Source: Icerya purchasi (lineage: Eukaryota > Arthropoda > Insecta > Hemiptera > Monophlebidae). From it: 64,000 nucleotides of DNA. Shown piece by piece: positions 1-11,936 of this stretch. The DNA is taken from the NCBI GenBank assembly GCA_039619475.1, contig CM077116.1:168347363-168411362 (forward strand), given 5' to 3'. A model generated the notes under the pieces. The model was given only the letters and a program-made list of their open reading frames with translations, searched no databases and was not told the origin of the DNA. Every line of letters begins with the position of its first letter. Position 1 is the first letter of the stretch. The position numbers were made by a program, and so were the translations under genes.

Positions 1-2118
1 TTGTTACATACAAGATAGTATTTGTGTTGCGCATCACTTAGATCGCACTACATGTCAACATTTTGTAAGAAAGCCCTTTTTCAAAATTAAATTATTTTAA
101 AATTTTTTAAATTTTCCATTCATTAACATGTCTAAACTACAACAATCGCCGATTAGAAAATACTAAAAATTTTGTGTTTTTTAAATTATTCGAGTTGTTA
201 ATTAACTCGTTTAGATTAAAACAATTTTTGTTGATGATCGTTTCTGTTGTTAAGTGTACTCAAATTAGGTAAACTATGCGAACAGAATTATATTATTAAA
301 ATAAGTAAACGCCAACATGTTTCTTAGTCATGAAGCAAATATTTATGGTTACAATTTAAACATATGACTGAAAGAAGAATGGAGCACAAGGATGATGAGT
401 GTTCTGCATGAAATTATTACCTTTTTTTTTTCAAATAAAATATCTTGCGAATAAACGTTAATAGGGATATAGAACGAATTTCAATTTTCTGATTTACGTT
501 ATTTCGATAGTGGTTGATATTTCATTTGTAGCTTCTTAGGAGTTTTTTACATTAAATTATTACGTTTTTTTTTTTTAATTAGATTAAGTTTGAATTTTTA
601 CTGTTTACTGAATCATATTTACATTAAAGTGTGCATAATATTAACTTAAAGTATGTTTATGAGATTAAAAAAAATATTATAATACTAATTCATATTAACG
701 CGTTAGAATCATATTAATTTTTAGTAGAATATAGAGAAATAACTGTAATACTTCATTTATTAAAAGTGCAATTTTTCAATTATTGCCTCCAGTCGAAAGT
801 TCAAATTTTTATTTATTTCTTTCTACATTTAACGAAAATATTTATCAATAATTTTTATTTGTGCTAAATTAATTAATGCAGTATATTCGGTATTATAACT
901 AATGTCACACAGTATACGCTTATATAAAAATTTAAATTTCTGTAAACTTGGTAGAAAATTCATTCTACGTTTTGGTGTAATGTTTTTTTTTTATTACAAT
1001 GAAAATATATTAAGTAAAGTTAGTCTCATGTTCTTGGCAGAGCAGCGAGGATTGTAAAGTTAATGTTCACAGTTTTTAAGCCCAATGGTAATGTAATGAT
1101 TTGAGAGAGGAGGAGCAATTTTCTTTCTATAGATCGTCTTTATTTTCACTTTGATAATTATTTCTAGCTGGATAAACCTGAGAGCGATTCATTTCTAGTA
1201 CAAGATAACTCTCTAGCCTGTGACTTCCGATCTGATAGCTGAAAACTTCAACTATTCAGTTACTGCATATTAAATAGAAATAGTTTTTTTTTTTTTTTTG
1301 TTTTTTTTTTATGAGCATATTTTTATTTTATCATAAGGGATTTCGTTAAGTTGGGTAGTCCGTTCCCTTTATTTTATTCTCCTCTTTTATTTGTGTAATC
1401 AATGAATAAATCTTTTAGACCACTAAATTCCTGCTTTTTGTATTAACCTGTCCATGATGTATATTCTATTTGCAGCTGTCAAAAAATTGTAATTGCAATT
1501 AAGAATAAATAAACGTACCGCTGTGCTTAGAACGTCTATAATTCTTTAAAAATTAATGTGTGTTTGAAGTAATTAACTCCTAGTACTTTTAAACAGAAGT
1601 CTGTTGAGTGATTTTTACATTTTTATATATTGTCAGAAGACGCGGATAGAACAAATTTGAACCCGGTATAATCTGAAAAAAGAAAGAGGTGTAGGAATGA
1701 AACCAAAAAATTTTTACGGTAGATTTATTAATCGAACACGTTTAATTGATTCTAGAGATAATGATGTATTTATACATTTAAAGAGAAATTCGGAGCTAAT
1801 AGCATACCAGCTTAAAATGTTGAATTATTAACAAAATTATTAACACTTAAAAAATTTTTAAAATCTAACCGCGAGCGATTACGACACGTGAATTGATAGT
1901 AGCAATCTAACGGATGGAAAGGGAAAATGAGGTTGCAAAACTATCTCACACGTGCGGTCTAGTTTATAATGCAATAAATATAATCTACATAAAAATGGAA
2001 ATCATATTTCTATGAAATTCAGTTTCTTTATAGCGCCATACTTAATTACTGAGCCTTGGCGACTACCTATTCGTACATCTCAGCTATACAGATATAGGCA
2101 TAGTGCACTAGGCAATTG
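1..2118. other. AT-rich non-coding stretch
   Basis: No long open frame and no repeat-protein similarity is visible on either strand. There are only A/T homopolymers, such as the T runs near 1286-1310. I see nothing functional here apart from the promoter-like signals that start at the right edge. Confidence 0.6.
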
Positions 2119-2365
2119 TTATATGCAACGCGAGTGTACACGCGCAAGACTTCATTCGGAACTGATTGTAATCGTTTGATTTATCGATATACAAGTGCAG
2201 TCCGTCCGGTGTAGGTCTGCTGTGTACTGACCTAGCGCGCATATAATGCAAATCCTTACGAATTGCAATTTAAATTAACTCTTTTCTAGTCTAACTGACG
2301 TATATCTAATTGAAAATTGTAAGTTTTGAAGAATTGATTACAAAATTATTTTATTATTCCGACAC
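2119..2365 (+). promoter_or_regulatory. Candidate core promoter and first non-coding exon
   Basis: A TATATG motif (2120-2125) lies 34 bases upstream of the A in TCATTC (2152-2157), which fits the arthropod initiator TCAKTY. The block is richer in C+G than its surroundings. It contains an octamer ATGCAAAT (2246-2253) and ends at a strong splice donor, CAC|GTAAGT (GT at 2366). TATA, initiator and donor in this order suggest a transcription start with an untranslated first exon. The downstream partner is unknown; the arrestin gene at 34.4 kb on the same strand is possible. Each motif is short and could occur by chance. Confidence 0.25.
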
Positions 2366-4114
2366 GTAAGTAGTATCGGGTTATTAAAAAAAAAAAAAAA
2401 AAAAAAAAATGGTTTATTAAAATTTTTTCTAAACTAAGAAAAGAAAGTGTCTTTAGAACAACGTGTTATTTTGTAGAGTTAATTTTTAAATAGGTGCTGC
2501 AGACAAAAAAAAGATCGAAAAATGCATATATTTTATTATTGTTATTATTACTATCATTGTTCCTTTATAAGCGGTAGAATTTGAATGTTATTCAGCTTGA
2601 TTCGGATTAAATTAATTTTCTACCGGAAACAGATTTAATATTAAATTATTCCAACTTGCACCCGAAGATTTTGCAATGTTATCGAGCGCTTGTAAATATA
2701 TGAAACATATAATTATATACAAATTGATGCATATAAGTAAACTCGCCTTGCCGATGTGAATAAAAATGTATCATATGTTTTAAAAAATGTTCATATTTTT
2801 AAGCCGCTTTTACCTGTCTTTCATTAGTAAGCTAAATGGTATTTAAAATATAAATATTTCCTTGTCTTTGCATATTCGTAGGGCAAATGAGTATATAATA
2901 TGACTTGCAGAAAATTCAGTTTTAATTGATTTCCATTGTTTCATTTACAGTTCGCGTAGCAGTTTCTAATTTTACAACACCCGCACCGAATCACCCGCGG
3001 ATCTCACTAATAACTTTCACTAACTTCTATAACACAAAAACATAATAGAATTTTTTTTTTTCACTTCTAACGTAAGAATGATATAACTATTTATTATTTG
3101 TGACGTCAAGAATTTACTAATTAAATTTAAAGCTCGTGGATTTTAATTCACATTTGTTGAATCCCCATTTTATTATTGTCAAAGTAACCAAGTGGATTCG
3201 TTGACTGCTTGCTTATCCTAGTTTATTCCTTACTATAGTTTCCTCTCATTATTCGTGTCCTTAAAAATTATTATTCTCATATTTAAAATATGGAAATGCT
3301 CAATGTGACAGAATTCTACTTATATGTAATTATGATTTTTAACTAACATCTCTGTTGAAATTGACAAATTAATTTTGGATCACACATGTTGCCCGATGAT
3401 ACACTTTTATATAGTTCATAACTAATTTGAAATCCTTGTTATTCTCTGCAGTTGATCGTAATGGTAAATTTCCATGTACATATATTTTCAAAAATTAATT
3501 GACGTTCTAAATAACCTTTTAAAATTTGTCAGTATATCAAGTTCACTACTCAGAATTACTTTTTTACATAATCTGCTTCTTTTAATGCGTTTTATGAGAA
3601 ATAATTTTATTAATTTCGTATCACTTGTAGGAATTTTTTGCTTCAACGCCGTCATTATTAACAGCGAGTTCAGGACCAATTCGCGTGACGAATGAAATGG
3701 AGCGGCTGGTAAATGACTGTATACAACCGTCAGATAATAATTCAGTATCACGTTTTACAACTGGAATTAAATTGTTGCATATTTTAGAAGACACTTTATC
3801 GTCATGTAATTTCAGTATCGACGAGTATAAATAATGAAACTTCCTTGTAAGTAATAATTTATTTTCAACTAGTGCATTAATCTATACAGATAACTTATCG
3901 TAAGTTAAAAGTTGTTCACAGTTTATGGCTCGATTTTTATAATTACTTACCAACGTGTAGATTATTGAATTATGTACTAAGACGCTCTTAATTATTACAG
4001 GTCTTATTTGCTTAAGTAACAAATAACAATTCCCAAAGTTACTTCATTAAGATGGAATTGTTTCTTTTCCTATCTGCCCATTCCAAAATATGATTTTTAA
4101 TCGTTTATTTAAAG
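2366..4114. other. AT-rich non-coding stretch
   Basis: It contains an A homopolymer near 2386-2409 and otherwise AT-rich sequence. The short ORFs near 3474-3751 on both strands overlap each other and look like chance frames. A 44-base segment (3665-3708) has an AG before it and a GTAAAT after it, so it could be a small untranslated exon. There is no other support for it. Confidence 0.5.
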
Positions 4115-5290
4115 TTTTTTCTTTTCTTCTTCTTCTTCTTCTCTTCGAATTTGGCCATCTACGGACCACGTGAAAACAGCAAACTTTTCCTTTTTCGTTC
4201 TTCCCGGTATTTCTTCATTATTTCACGGTGCTTTTTCTTCCTATCCTCTGTCCATTTGTGCCCTGTTCTCTTACTTTTGATTCATTTAAAGTGTTATTCC
4301 TAAATTCTGTTCTCTTTTCAGTAGTTGATATATGTATCTTCATTAAGATCTTTTTTCGTATTCGAGAACCACCTCGGCTTGGACTTCAATCTATCAAAAT
4401 GTTGAAAGATTCTTTTTTGTTAACTGGGTATCACCCATTCTCTCTAGGAATGCGCATAAAATGCCGAATGTTTCCCCCATTTTTTGAGCACCAAGTTTTT
4501 CTTATGATCTTCTTTTCCTTTTTTTCAATATTTCAATCTTTCCTATATCATTTAGCTCTAAGCACTCAGCTGCATATAGGCACTCGGTTTAATGACTGTG
4601 TTGTAATGTCTTATTATTTATCGCCATTGATTTTTTGTTGTATATATTTCGTGTTAATTGGAAAACTTTTTCCATTTTTCTTGCTTTTATTTTCAGTGCT
4701 TACCCATCCAATCCATTTTGCTAAATAACCTCACCTAAGTATCTGAAATTTTTAACTTTTTTGATTTTTCCATATTTTGTACATATATATCGGGATGAGG
4801 TTCTAATGTTTGTCATATATTATGTTTTCTCGAAGGGAATCTGTAAACCATTTTTTTTTCTGCTACTTCTTTTAGAAAGTTGATCTGCTTTACCGCCGAG
4901 GGGTTACATCCTGTGGAAAAATTGTCAAATCATCTGCAAAAGCTAAACAATTAATGGCTAAATTTTCCATTTTGTATCCCAGGTGTATCTGTTTACTTAT
5001 CCAATAATTTTTCCCACTTTCTTATAATCTTTTCTAAGACACAATTGAACTGGATTGGAGACAGTTCATCTCCTTGTCGTACACCCGTTTTTATTTCGAA
5101 AGCTTCGAAGATTTGTCCCATCAATTTTATCTTAGCTTTAGTGCCTAATAGTGTTTGTTGTATTGATTTTGTTGATCTTTTAATATTTCCATTAAACTTT
5201 CTCGATCGACAGAATCATACACTTTTTTAAAGTCTACAAATACTATACAATATGGTTTGTTTCTTATCATCCTATCCCTTATTATTAATA
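4115..5290 (-). mobile_element. Decayed LINE fragment (C-terminal RT and 3' end)
   Basis: Read on the minus strand, 5290 to about 4860 gives reverse-transcriptase pieces around the F/Y-D-x-x-K-x-(F/Y)-D-S-V-D-R block. About 4730-4220 gives the C-terminal region in broken frames. The end near 4115-4200 resembles the 3' end of the minus-strand element at 28979-30200, so the two are copies of one family. Stop codons and shifts interrupt every frame, so this copy is dead. The clade is not certain; RTE-like is my best guess from the C-terminal style. The open frame at 4228-4728 on the plus strand is a shadow. Confidence 0.6.
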
Positions 5291-5315
5291 CTTAACTTAA
5301 AGTATTTGTTCTGCG

Positions 5316-8300
5316 CATCATCATCATCATCATTATTGTTGCATCTCCCATTCGGGAGTTTGCACGTCACGAACATTATAAGTTCCGGCATCTGGCTAAT
5401 TTTGTTAATAGGAAGAAGTCTTTAATTCCTGTGTTTGTATTCATCATTTCCATTCTCCTTCTTCCTCTTGGAGGTTTTCCTTTAATTTTTCCCTGTGTCA
5501 CCAGATTGAATAAGCCTTCTCCTCTAATTTTGTGGGCAATGTATGCAATTTTTCTTCTTCTTATATCGTCATACAATTGCAACTTATCTACTTTACACCT
5601 ATTCATCACCTGACGGTTTGTTATGAAATCCGTCCACGGGATTTTTAGCATACGCCTGTATGCCCACATTTCAACGGCGTCAATTCTTTTTTTACAGTCT
5701 GCACTTATCATCCAGGTTTCAGCGGAATATTGCATTACAGACCACACATAACACCGTAATATTCGTTTTTTCATATCTATATTCATTTTCTTATTTGTTA
5801 TTATTCATTCTAAATTCCCAAAGGCCTGTCTGGCCATTGTTATTCTGGATTTTATTTCTATATCGTCACGCCCATCTTCAGTTATCAGTACACCTAAGTA
5901 TCTATATTTTTTTTACATATTCTAGTTGCTGTCCCTCTATTTGTATTTGTGTCTCTGCGCTTTTTGACCTGGAGCACTTCATTAATTTTGTTTTACTTGT
6001 ATTTATTTTCATATTATACTTTACTCCTTCTTTATTTATGATGTCTCGCATTCTTTGCATTTGTTCGGCTGTTTCTGCTATTAGTACTTTATCATCCGCA
6101 TATGAAATGTTATTTATTAATTGCCCATTAATTCGGAATCCCAGTGCATTTAGTTTCGGGGATTTCATTATTTCCTCCGCATATACATTAAAAAGCCTAA
6201 AAGACAGCGGGCATCCTTGTCGGACTCCTTTTTTAATACAGCAGTATTCTTCAGCGTATTCATTTCCTATCTTCATATTTGCTCTCTGATCCCAATATAA
6301 ATGCTTTATAAGTTGTATGTCGTTACTATCGATATCATATTTTTGCAATACTTCGATTAGCTTCAAGTGATCCACTCTGTCGAAAGCTTTCTCGTAATCG
6401 ACAAAACATACTAATACATCTCTGTTTATGTTTAAAGCTCTTTGTATTATCACTTTTAATAGCACTATGGCATCTCTAGTGCCCCTATTCGCTATGAAAC
6501 CAAATTGTGTTTTTCTCAAGGTTTTATCTATTCTATGTTGCAGTCTTATAGTTTATGATTGCCAGTAAGAATTTTAACGCATGACTCATCAGAGCAATTG
6601 TTCGGTGTTCTGAACAGTTTTTTGTATTATTCTTTTTTGGTATTGGGATGAAACTAATTTTCTAAAATCTTCTGGGAGCCTGCCTTCGTAATATATTTTA
6701 TTGAAAAGATGTAGCAAGAGTGTTCTGCATTTTTCCGGAATGTGTTTAATTAAATCTACTGGAATTTTATCAGCTCCGGTCGCCTTTCCCTTCCTTGCTT
6801 GTTTAATTGCTCGGTCTAATTCACACTTTTCTCGATTTTTTCTGAAGCCCGCTCGGTATTCCAATTCCATTTCTATTTTAATTTCTATTCGATTTAATAA
6901 CACCCTTGCAATAATTTTATATACTACTGATAATAGAGATATTCCTCTATAATTGTTAACCTCTGACTTATCATGTTTCTTATGAAGCGGGTGTATCAAC
7001 TCACATTTCCATTCCTGCGGTATCTTCTCTGTTCTCCAGACTTCCACTAGGAGTTTTGTCAATTTTATTTCCATTGGTTCCCCAGCTGCTTTTATTAATT
7101 CCGCTACTATTGAGTCTTCTCCCGGAGGTTTATTGTTTCTTAGCTTAGATATTATCTGTTTAATTTCTTCTCTGCTCGGGGGGTTTGAGTTTGTCTGTTT
7201 TTCCTCTGGTATGTCCACTGCTAGTCGTTCTTTAGGTTTATCACAATTTAGTAGTTTTTCAAAATGTCCCGCTAGTAGTTTGCAATTGGTCTTTATTATT
7301 AAAAGCTGAGGTTCCATTTGGCTTTTTAAAACACAGACTCGGAGCTTGATATCCTCTTATCCTGAACTTGAATACTTTGTAAAAATTCCTGGTTTTATTT
7401 TTTTGGAAATCATTTTCTGCCTCTTTCTAATTGTTGTTTTTCGAACTTTCTTTTTATGTTCCTAATAATTTTTGCCGTTAAAATTCCTTTAATTTCTGAA
7501 CTGTTCATATGCAATTTCTGTTTTAGCCGAATTACATTTTTTCCAATATTTTAATCTTTCTCCTCGAGGGCCCAGTTTCACATTGCTCATTCCACCATTT
7601 GTGCCTTTTTTTAATACTCAACGGAATTATTTGTTTCGCTGCTTCTTGTATTCTTTTACATATATGTCATGCCATTCTTCTGATTTCATTTCGTTAATTT
7701 TTTCACGATATTGCTGTACTCTTTGACTATTCTCTTCATTTAGCTTATCTATATCGTACTTAATTATTCCTTGTTTAAGGAATTTCTTTTTATTTTGTGG
7801 AATAAATCTCATTTTTATCGTTGTAAAAAAAAATGATCTGAATCAATTTTACTCTTTTTCTTAACTTTAACATTCATAATTTCCTTTTGATTCTTACTCG
7901 AGATAGGAACATGATTAATTTGGAATTCTTCCGGGTTTTTGTTCGGAGACTTCCATGTTTTTTATTTTTTTGGGAGCTTCTTAAAGTTTGTAGACATTAA
8001 TTTAAGGTTAAACATTCGACATAAATCAATTAGCCGTTCACCATTTCTATTCGATCTTTTGTGTGCTGAGTATTCTCCTACTATTTGCCTAAACTTCTTT
8101 TCCTTTCCGACTTGACCATTAACATCGCCCATCACTATTTTGATATGCTTCTCTGGTATTTTATCTATTTTTTCTTCTAACATTCCCCAAAACTGTTCAA
8201 CTTTTTCCAGATTCCTTTTGTTATCTTCATTAATTGGGGCATGTATGTTCGCTACGGACATTTTGTTTGCACTTTTTAGTGTCAAAACGGATATTCTCTC

Positions 8301-8590
8301 CAACGGAGATTTGAAGTGAACTACCGAATCTATTATCTTTCGGTGAACACAGGTTCCTAAATGTGTCATTCCCTTCATTATTTTCTTTCCCAGTTATCCT
8401 TTAAATATTCTATAGTTTTCCACGTCGTAAACCTCGTTTCCTGTAATGTTAAAAGCAGTATGTTCTGTTCATTCAGTACCTTTCCACTAGTTCTTTCAAC
8501 TTCCTGACTTTTAATAATGAGTTAATGTTTAGCGTTCCAAACATATATTTTGTCTTCACTTTTAACTTCAGCTATTTTTTACATCGTGGT
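5316..8590 (-). mobile_element. RTE-like LINE, EN + RT, frameshifted
   Basis: On the minus strand the element runs from an endonuclease N-terminus (near 8550, reading MFGTLNINSL) through the endonuclease block VMGDVNGQVG (about 8120-8150) and a linker. The reverse transcriptase follows, with GFIANRGTRDAI, FVDYEKAFDRVDH, KGVRQGCPLS and the catalytic ISYADD (about 6080-6105). The C-terminal tail lies at 5376-5786. Frames are split at about 5790-5900, 6520-6590, 7320-7620 and 7820-7960, so it cannot be translated whole. The 3' end carries a (GAT)n-type tail (5316-5338), as is usual for RTE elements rather than poly(A). It is nearly complete but inactive. Confidence 0.8.
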
Positions 8591-9067
8591 TCAAGTAGAT
8601 ACTAAGTAATATGATAAGTTATATATTTTAAAACCTTAAATTACGTTACAAAAGTTATAGTTTTATATATTGCACGGACACAGAGTACCTTTCAATTCAT
8701 TAAAACATAGAACATTTTTTTATATTAAATTATTACTTAAATTAAAATACAAGTTTTACAAACATTATTAATTCACAAAATATATATAAAATTCGTCCTA
8801 CCGGTTTCGTCTACTTGACATATTCATGTATGAATAAGGACAGCTGCATGTGTAATAGTGAGCCCGCGATCGCTGTAATTTAGTGTACACGGGATGCATG
8901 AAGGGAATGGGTTAACCGATGAGTCACCGCGACAATCACATTGAATTAGGGTAGGAATTACGAATAAAACGGAAAGATGTACACGATTGATAAAACATTA
9001 CAGAAAAGAATTGCATTATAGCTCTTCAGTATCTCATCGTATATATCAGCAACCGTAGTTCAAAAAT
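8591..9067. other. Non-coding stretch
   Basis: AT-rich sequence between the LINE and the minisatellite. No open frame or recognisable repeat was seen. Confidence 0.5.
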
Positions 9068-9352
9068 GTGTGAAAAAGAAATAAAAAAAAATAATAAAGA
9101 TAAAAAAAGAGAAATAAAAAAAAATAATAAAGATAAAAAAAGAGAAATAAAAAAAAAATAATAAAGATAAAAAAAGAGAAATAAAAAAAAATAATAAAGA
9201 TAAAAAAAGAGAAATAAAAAAAAATAATAAAGATAAAAAAAGAGAAATAAAAAAAAATAATAAAGATAAAAAAAGAGAAATAAAAAAAAATAATAAAGAT
9301 AAAAAAAGAGAAATAAAAAAAAATAATAAAGATAAAAAAAGAGAAATAAACT
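9068..9352. repeat. 33-bp A-rich minisatellite, about 8 copies
   Basis: A unit of about 33 bp (GAGAAATA, then an A run, ATAATAAAGAT, A run) is repeated about eight times with one-base changes in A-run length. Because the period is a multiple of three, the minus strand shows a 120-codon open frame (9046-9408) with an 11-residue Phe/Ile/Tyr repeat. That frame is an artefact of the repeat, not a gene. Confidence 0.9.
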
Positions 9353-9966
9353 GTTTTGGAAAGATATGAAAGTATCTGAAATCGCGAAGTCGTTAAAGAA
9401 CGATTCAACGGTGTTGTGAATTAATCAGCGAGGGCATAAAGATCCTCTGCAGATACGACGTACACGCGCCGAGACTGTTGAAAATGTGACATTTCATATA
9501 TCCGAGTCGTAATATTTCGAACAAATTATCGATGTTACGTATCAAGTTAATAGAGTACACAGAAACATCGTATATACTGCGAATATATCATGAACTACTA
9601 AGAACCACACTGGAATATATTCAGCGGCAGATAGAGCAATAACAACAACAACAACATACAAATGAAAAAGAAAATAAAATCTGGATGACCATTACACATA
9701 ATATCCGCCTTCCCCCACAAGGATCTACCGCCCAAATTAACCCGAGAATCCAGTCAACTTGGTCGAGCAACGAAATTGGCTTGGCACTTACACAGTTAGT
9801 TGCAACGGAGATGGTCCTCGAGATGGCAGATCTTAGAAATACATATATACAACAGTGATATTTTTGTGTTTTCGTGTTTTATATGTACAAGTGTAATATT
9901 TTCAAGCGATTAAAAGTAATATCAGTAAAGTTTTCATCGAATCGGTAAGGACAAACCTATTATAAT
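9353..9966. other. Non-coding flank of the LTR element
   Basis: Mixed-composition sequence without a long open frame. Its last five bases (ATAAT, 9962-9966) form the left target-site duplicate of the LTR retrotransposon that follows. Confidence 0.5.
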
Positions 9967-10482
9967 TGTTTAGAGTAGATTTGCACAATTTCAATCGTTG
10001 TTTATTTTAGTTTCTTTTAATATTTTTTAAACGTCGCGTCCGCTTAACGATTTCGCTTTTAGTATTATTTTCTGGTCAGAGACACGTTTTTCAGTTATTT
10101 AGATCTGACCGCCATTTTTATTTACCGCGGCACTACACAAAAAAATGACTAAATATGGCCGCTCGTCAACCGATCGCGATCGAGTCCTTTTTTACCTGAA
10201 TTGTTGTTGTCCATCCGTACTGCTAGTAGGTCCGTTCTTTGTTGTTGTTTGTTTTCCACGTGTTTCGTTTGTTTTTTCCCGTTGTCACCTTCGTTGTGCA
10301 TCCCGTATTTTAATGTTTTTAAATCCGAATTTCGTAACCATTTTGTTAAAATAGTCCTTTTCAGGACTCCGTAGTTGTTTTCGTAAAAGTCCGCTTCGAC
10401 TTACGTAGTTTTTATCGAGTGTTTTTTGAATAATATAATTTTTACATCCGGAATTTTAGTATTTTGAAATTAACCGTAAACA
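9967..10482 (+). repeat. 5' LTR of the BEL/Pao element
   Basis: It is 516 bp, TG...CA, and matches 14451-14966 with about four differences by eye (two near the 5' end, one before the ATGACTAAATATGG block, one inside it). The 69-codon open frame inside (10145-10354) recurs in the 3' LTR and is not a gene. A TGG-starting sequence at 10489 is the likely primer-binding site; I could not assign its tRNA. Confidence 0.95.
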
Positions 10483-10597
10483 TTTTTTTGGTCCTCTGGG
10501 CCGGATGTAAAAAGTAAATCCAGTGGATTTGTTGTTAATTACGTAAGTCGATTTTGTTTATTTTTGTTTATATTTGTTTATCGGTGTCATTCGCGAA

Positions 10598-11936
10598 ATG
10601 TCTTCGGAAAAAGACTTAAAACGTGTGTTGCGTATTGTACAGCGTCGAATTACTCGCCACGTTGACGAAATCGAAAAAGTCAGTTCCGGTGAAATCGACA
10701 GCGAAGTTTTTAACCAACTAGAACTTGATTTGACCACGCTGGTTGAATCAAAAAATCAGTTTATCGACGTAATTGAACAATTGTACAAAAAACTAGATAG
10801 TTCCGATGCTAATAAGCTCGACCAGGAAGAAGAAAAATTGTTGGAAGAAGAAATTGCCGTTAAGAATATGGTACGTAATGCAGCAGCAAAGATAAAAACA
10901 ATTCGAGGTAAGTTCGATTCTAATTCGATAACTCAGACGTCGCTTACAAATAATTCTAACGGAAATTCAAATTCTGCAAAATTACCGAAAATTGTTGTCC
11001 CCAAATTCGACGGAGATTACCGAAAATTTTTAGATTTTAAATCGCTATTCGAAAATCTGGTTCACCATGAGCCTAATTTTCCACCGATACAAAAAATGCA
11101 TTATCTCAAACAAGCTCTAGTAGGTGACGCAGCCGCGTTAATTCGGGACATAGGACTATCGGACGAGGTGTATGTTGAAGCCTTGGATCGGGTTTTAAAT
11201 CGCAACGCCAACAACAGATTGATTATCCGTATGCATTTTCGCGATCTGTTTTCCATTAAAAAAAATTGCCTCCGAAAATGAACTTCGGGACATGCTCGAT
11301 AAGGTCGATTTATCGTTGAAGGGATTAAAAATTTGTGGCGAAAACCCCGACAATTGGAGTTCTTTTCTTTCGTATTTCGTTTCTATGCGTCTTGACGACA
11401 AAACCCGCGACGATTTCGAAAATACGTTATCCGACCAGACTAAGTTTCCGTCTTTCGCCTCGTTGAAAAGTTTCCTGAAGGTTCGAGCCTCCAATCTAGA
11501 ATCCCGAAAAGTCGATTGCCAGGTAAAACCGAAATCGATATCGAAAAATTCCTTTTACGTTTCTGCAAAACCGCTTTATATTGTTTGTAAACAACAACAT
11601 TTATTGATCGATTGCGATTCGTTTAAAAGAAAGACGCCCGTTGAGCGCTACGAAATAATTAAAACTAACCGCCGATGTTTTATATGTTTCCGAATAGGCC
11701 ATTCCATGGCTAATTGCACGTCCAAGTTATGTTTCAGATGTGGTGGAATGCATCACGCTTTATTGCATTTTGAAAATGAAACCCGATTGAAGTCTGTTAA
11801 CGTTACTACAGAATCGAATAGTGCGTCTATGAATTCTTCCCAAAATAATACATTGTCAGCCTCAAGTTTATCCTGCGTCAATGCGTCGTCAACGAGAAAA
11901 ATAATATTACTTCCGTCCGCGATGGTGAATTTTTAA
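10598..11936 (+). pseudogene. gag: BEL/Pao gag, frameshifted
   Basis: Structural protein that would build the retrotransposon particle. The most likely start is the ATG at 10598 (MSSEKDLKRV). The N-terminal part is charged and coiled-coil-like. A DUF1759-type segment follows (KLPKIVVPKFDGDYRKF, near codon 130). In the A-run near 11258-11265 the frame slips, and it continues at about 11266-11936. The second part carries two zinc-knuckle-type motifs, CFICFRIGHSMANC (C-x2-C-x4-H-x4-C) and a C-x2-C-x3-H variant (LCFRCGGMHHALLH). It ends at an in-frame TAA (11934-11936), beyond which the same frame continues into protease. The stop therefore looks like a nonsense mutation within an original gag-pol frame. 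Confidence 0.85.

Noticed and set aside
4228..4728. 166-codon plus-strand ORF, hydrophobic, membrane-protein-like
   Set aside because: It is antisense to a decayed LINE reverse-transcriptase end recognisable on the minus strand; hydrophobicity follows from T-rich composition.
5660..6289. 209-codon plus-strand ORF
   Set aside because: Antisense shadow of the LINE reverse transcriptase on the minus strand.
9046..9408. 120-codon minus-strand ORF with an 11-residue Phe/Ile/Tyr repeat
   Set aside because: Pure translation of a 33-bp A-rich minisatellite; no start context and no non-repeat coding part.
10145..10354. Small 69-codon gene duplicated at 14629-14838
   Set aside because: Both copies lie inside the LTRs; the duplication is the LTR itself.
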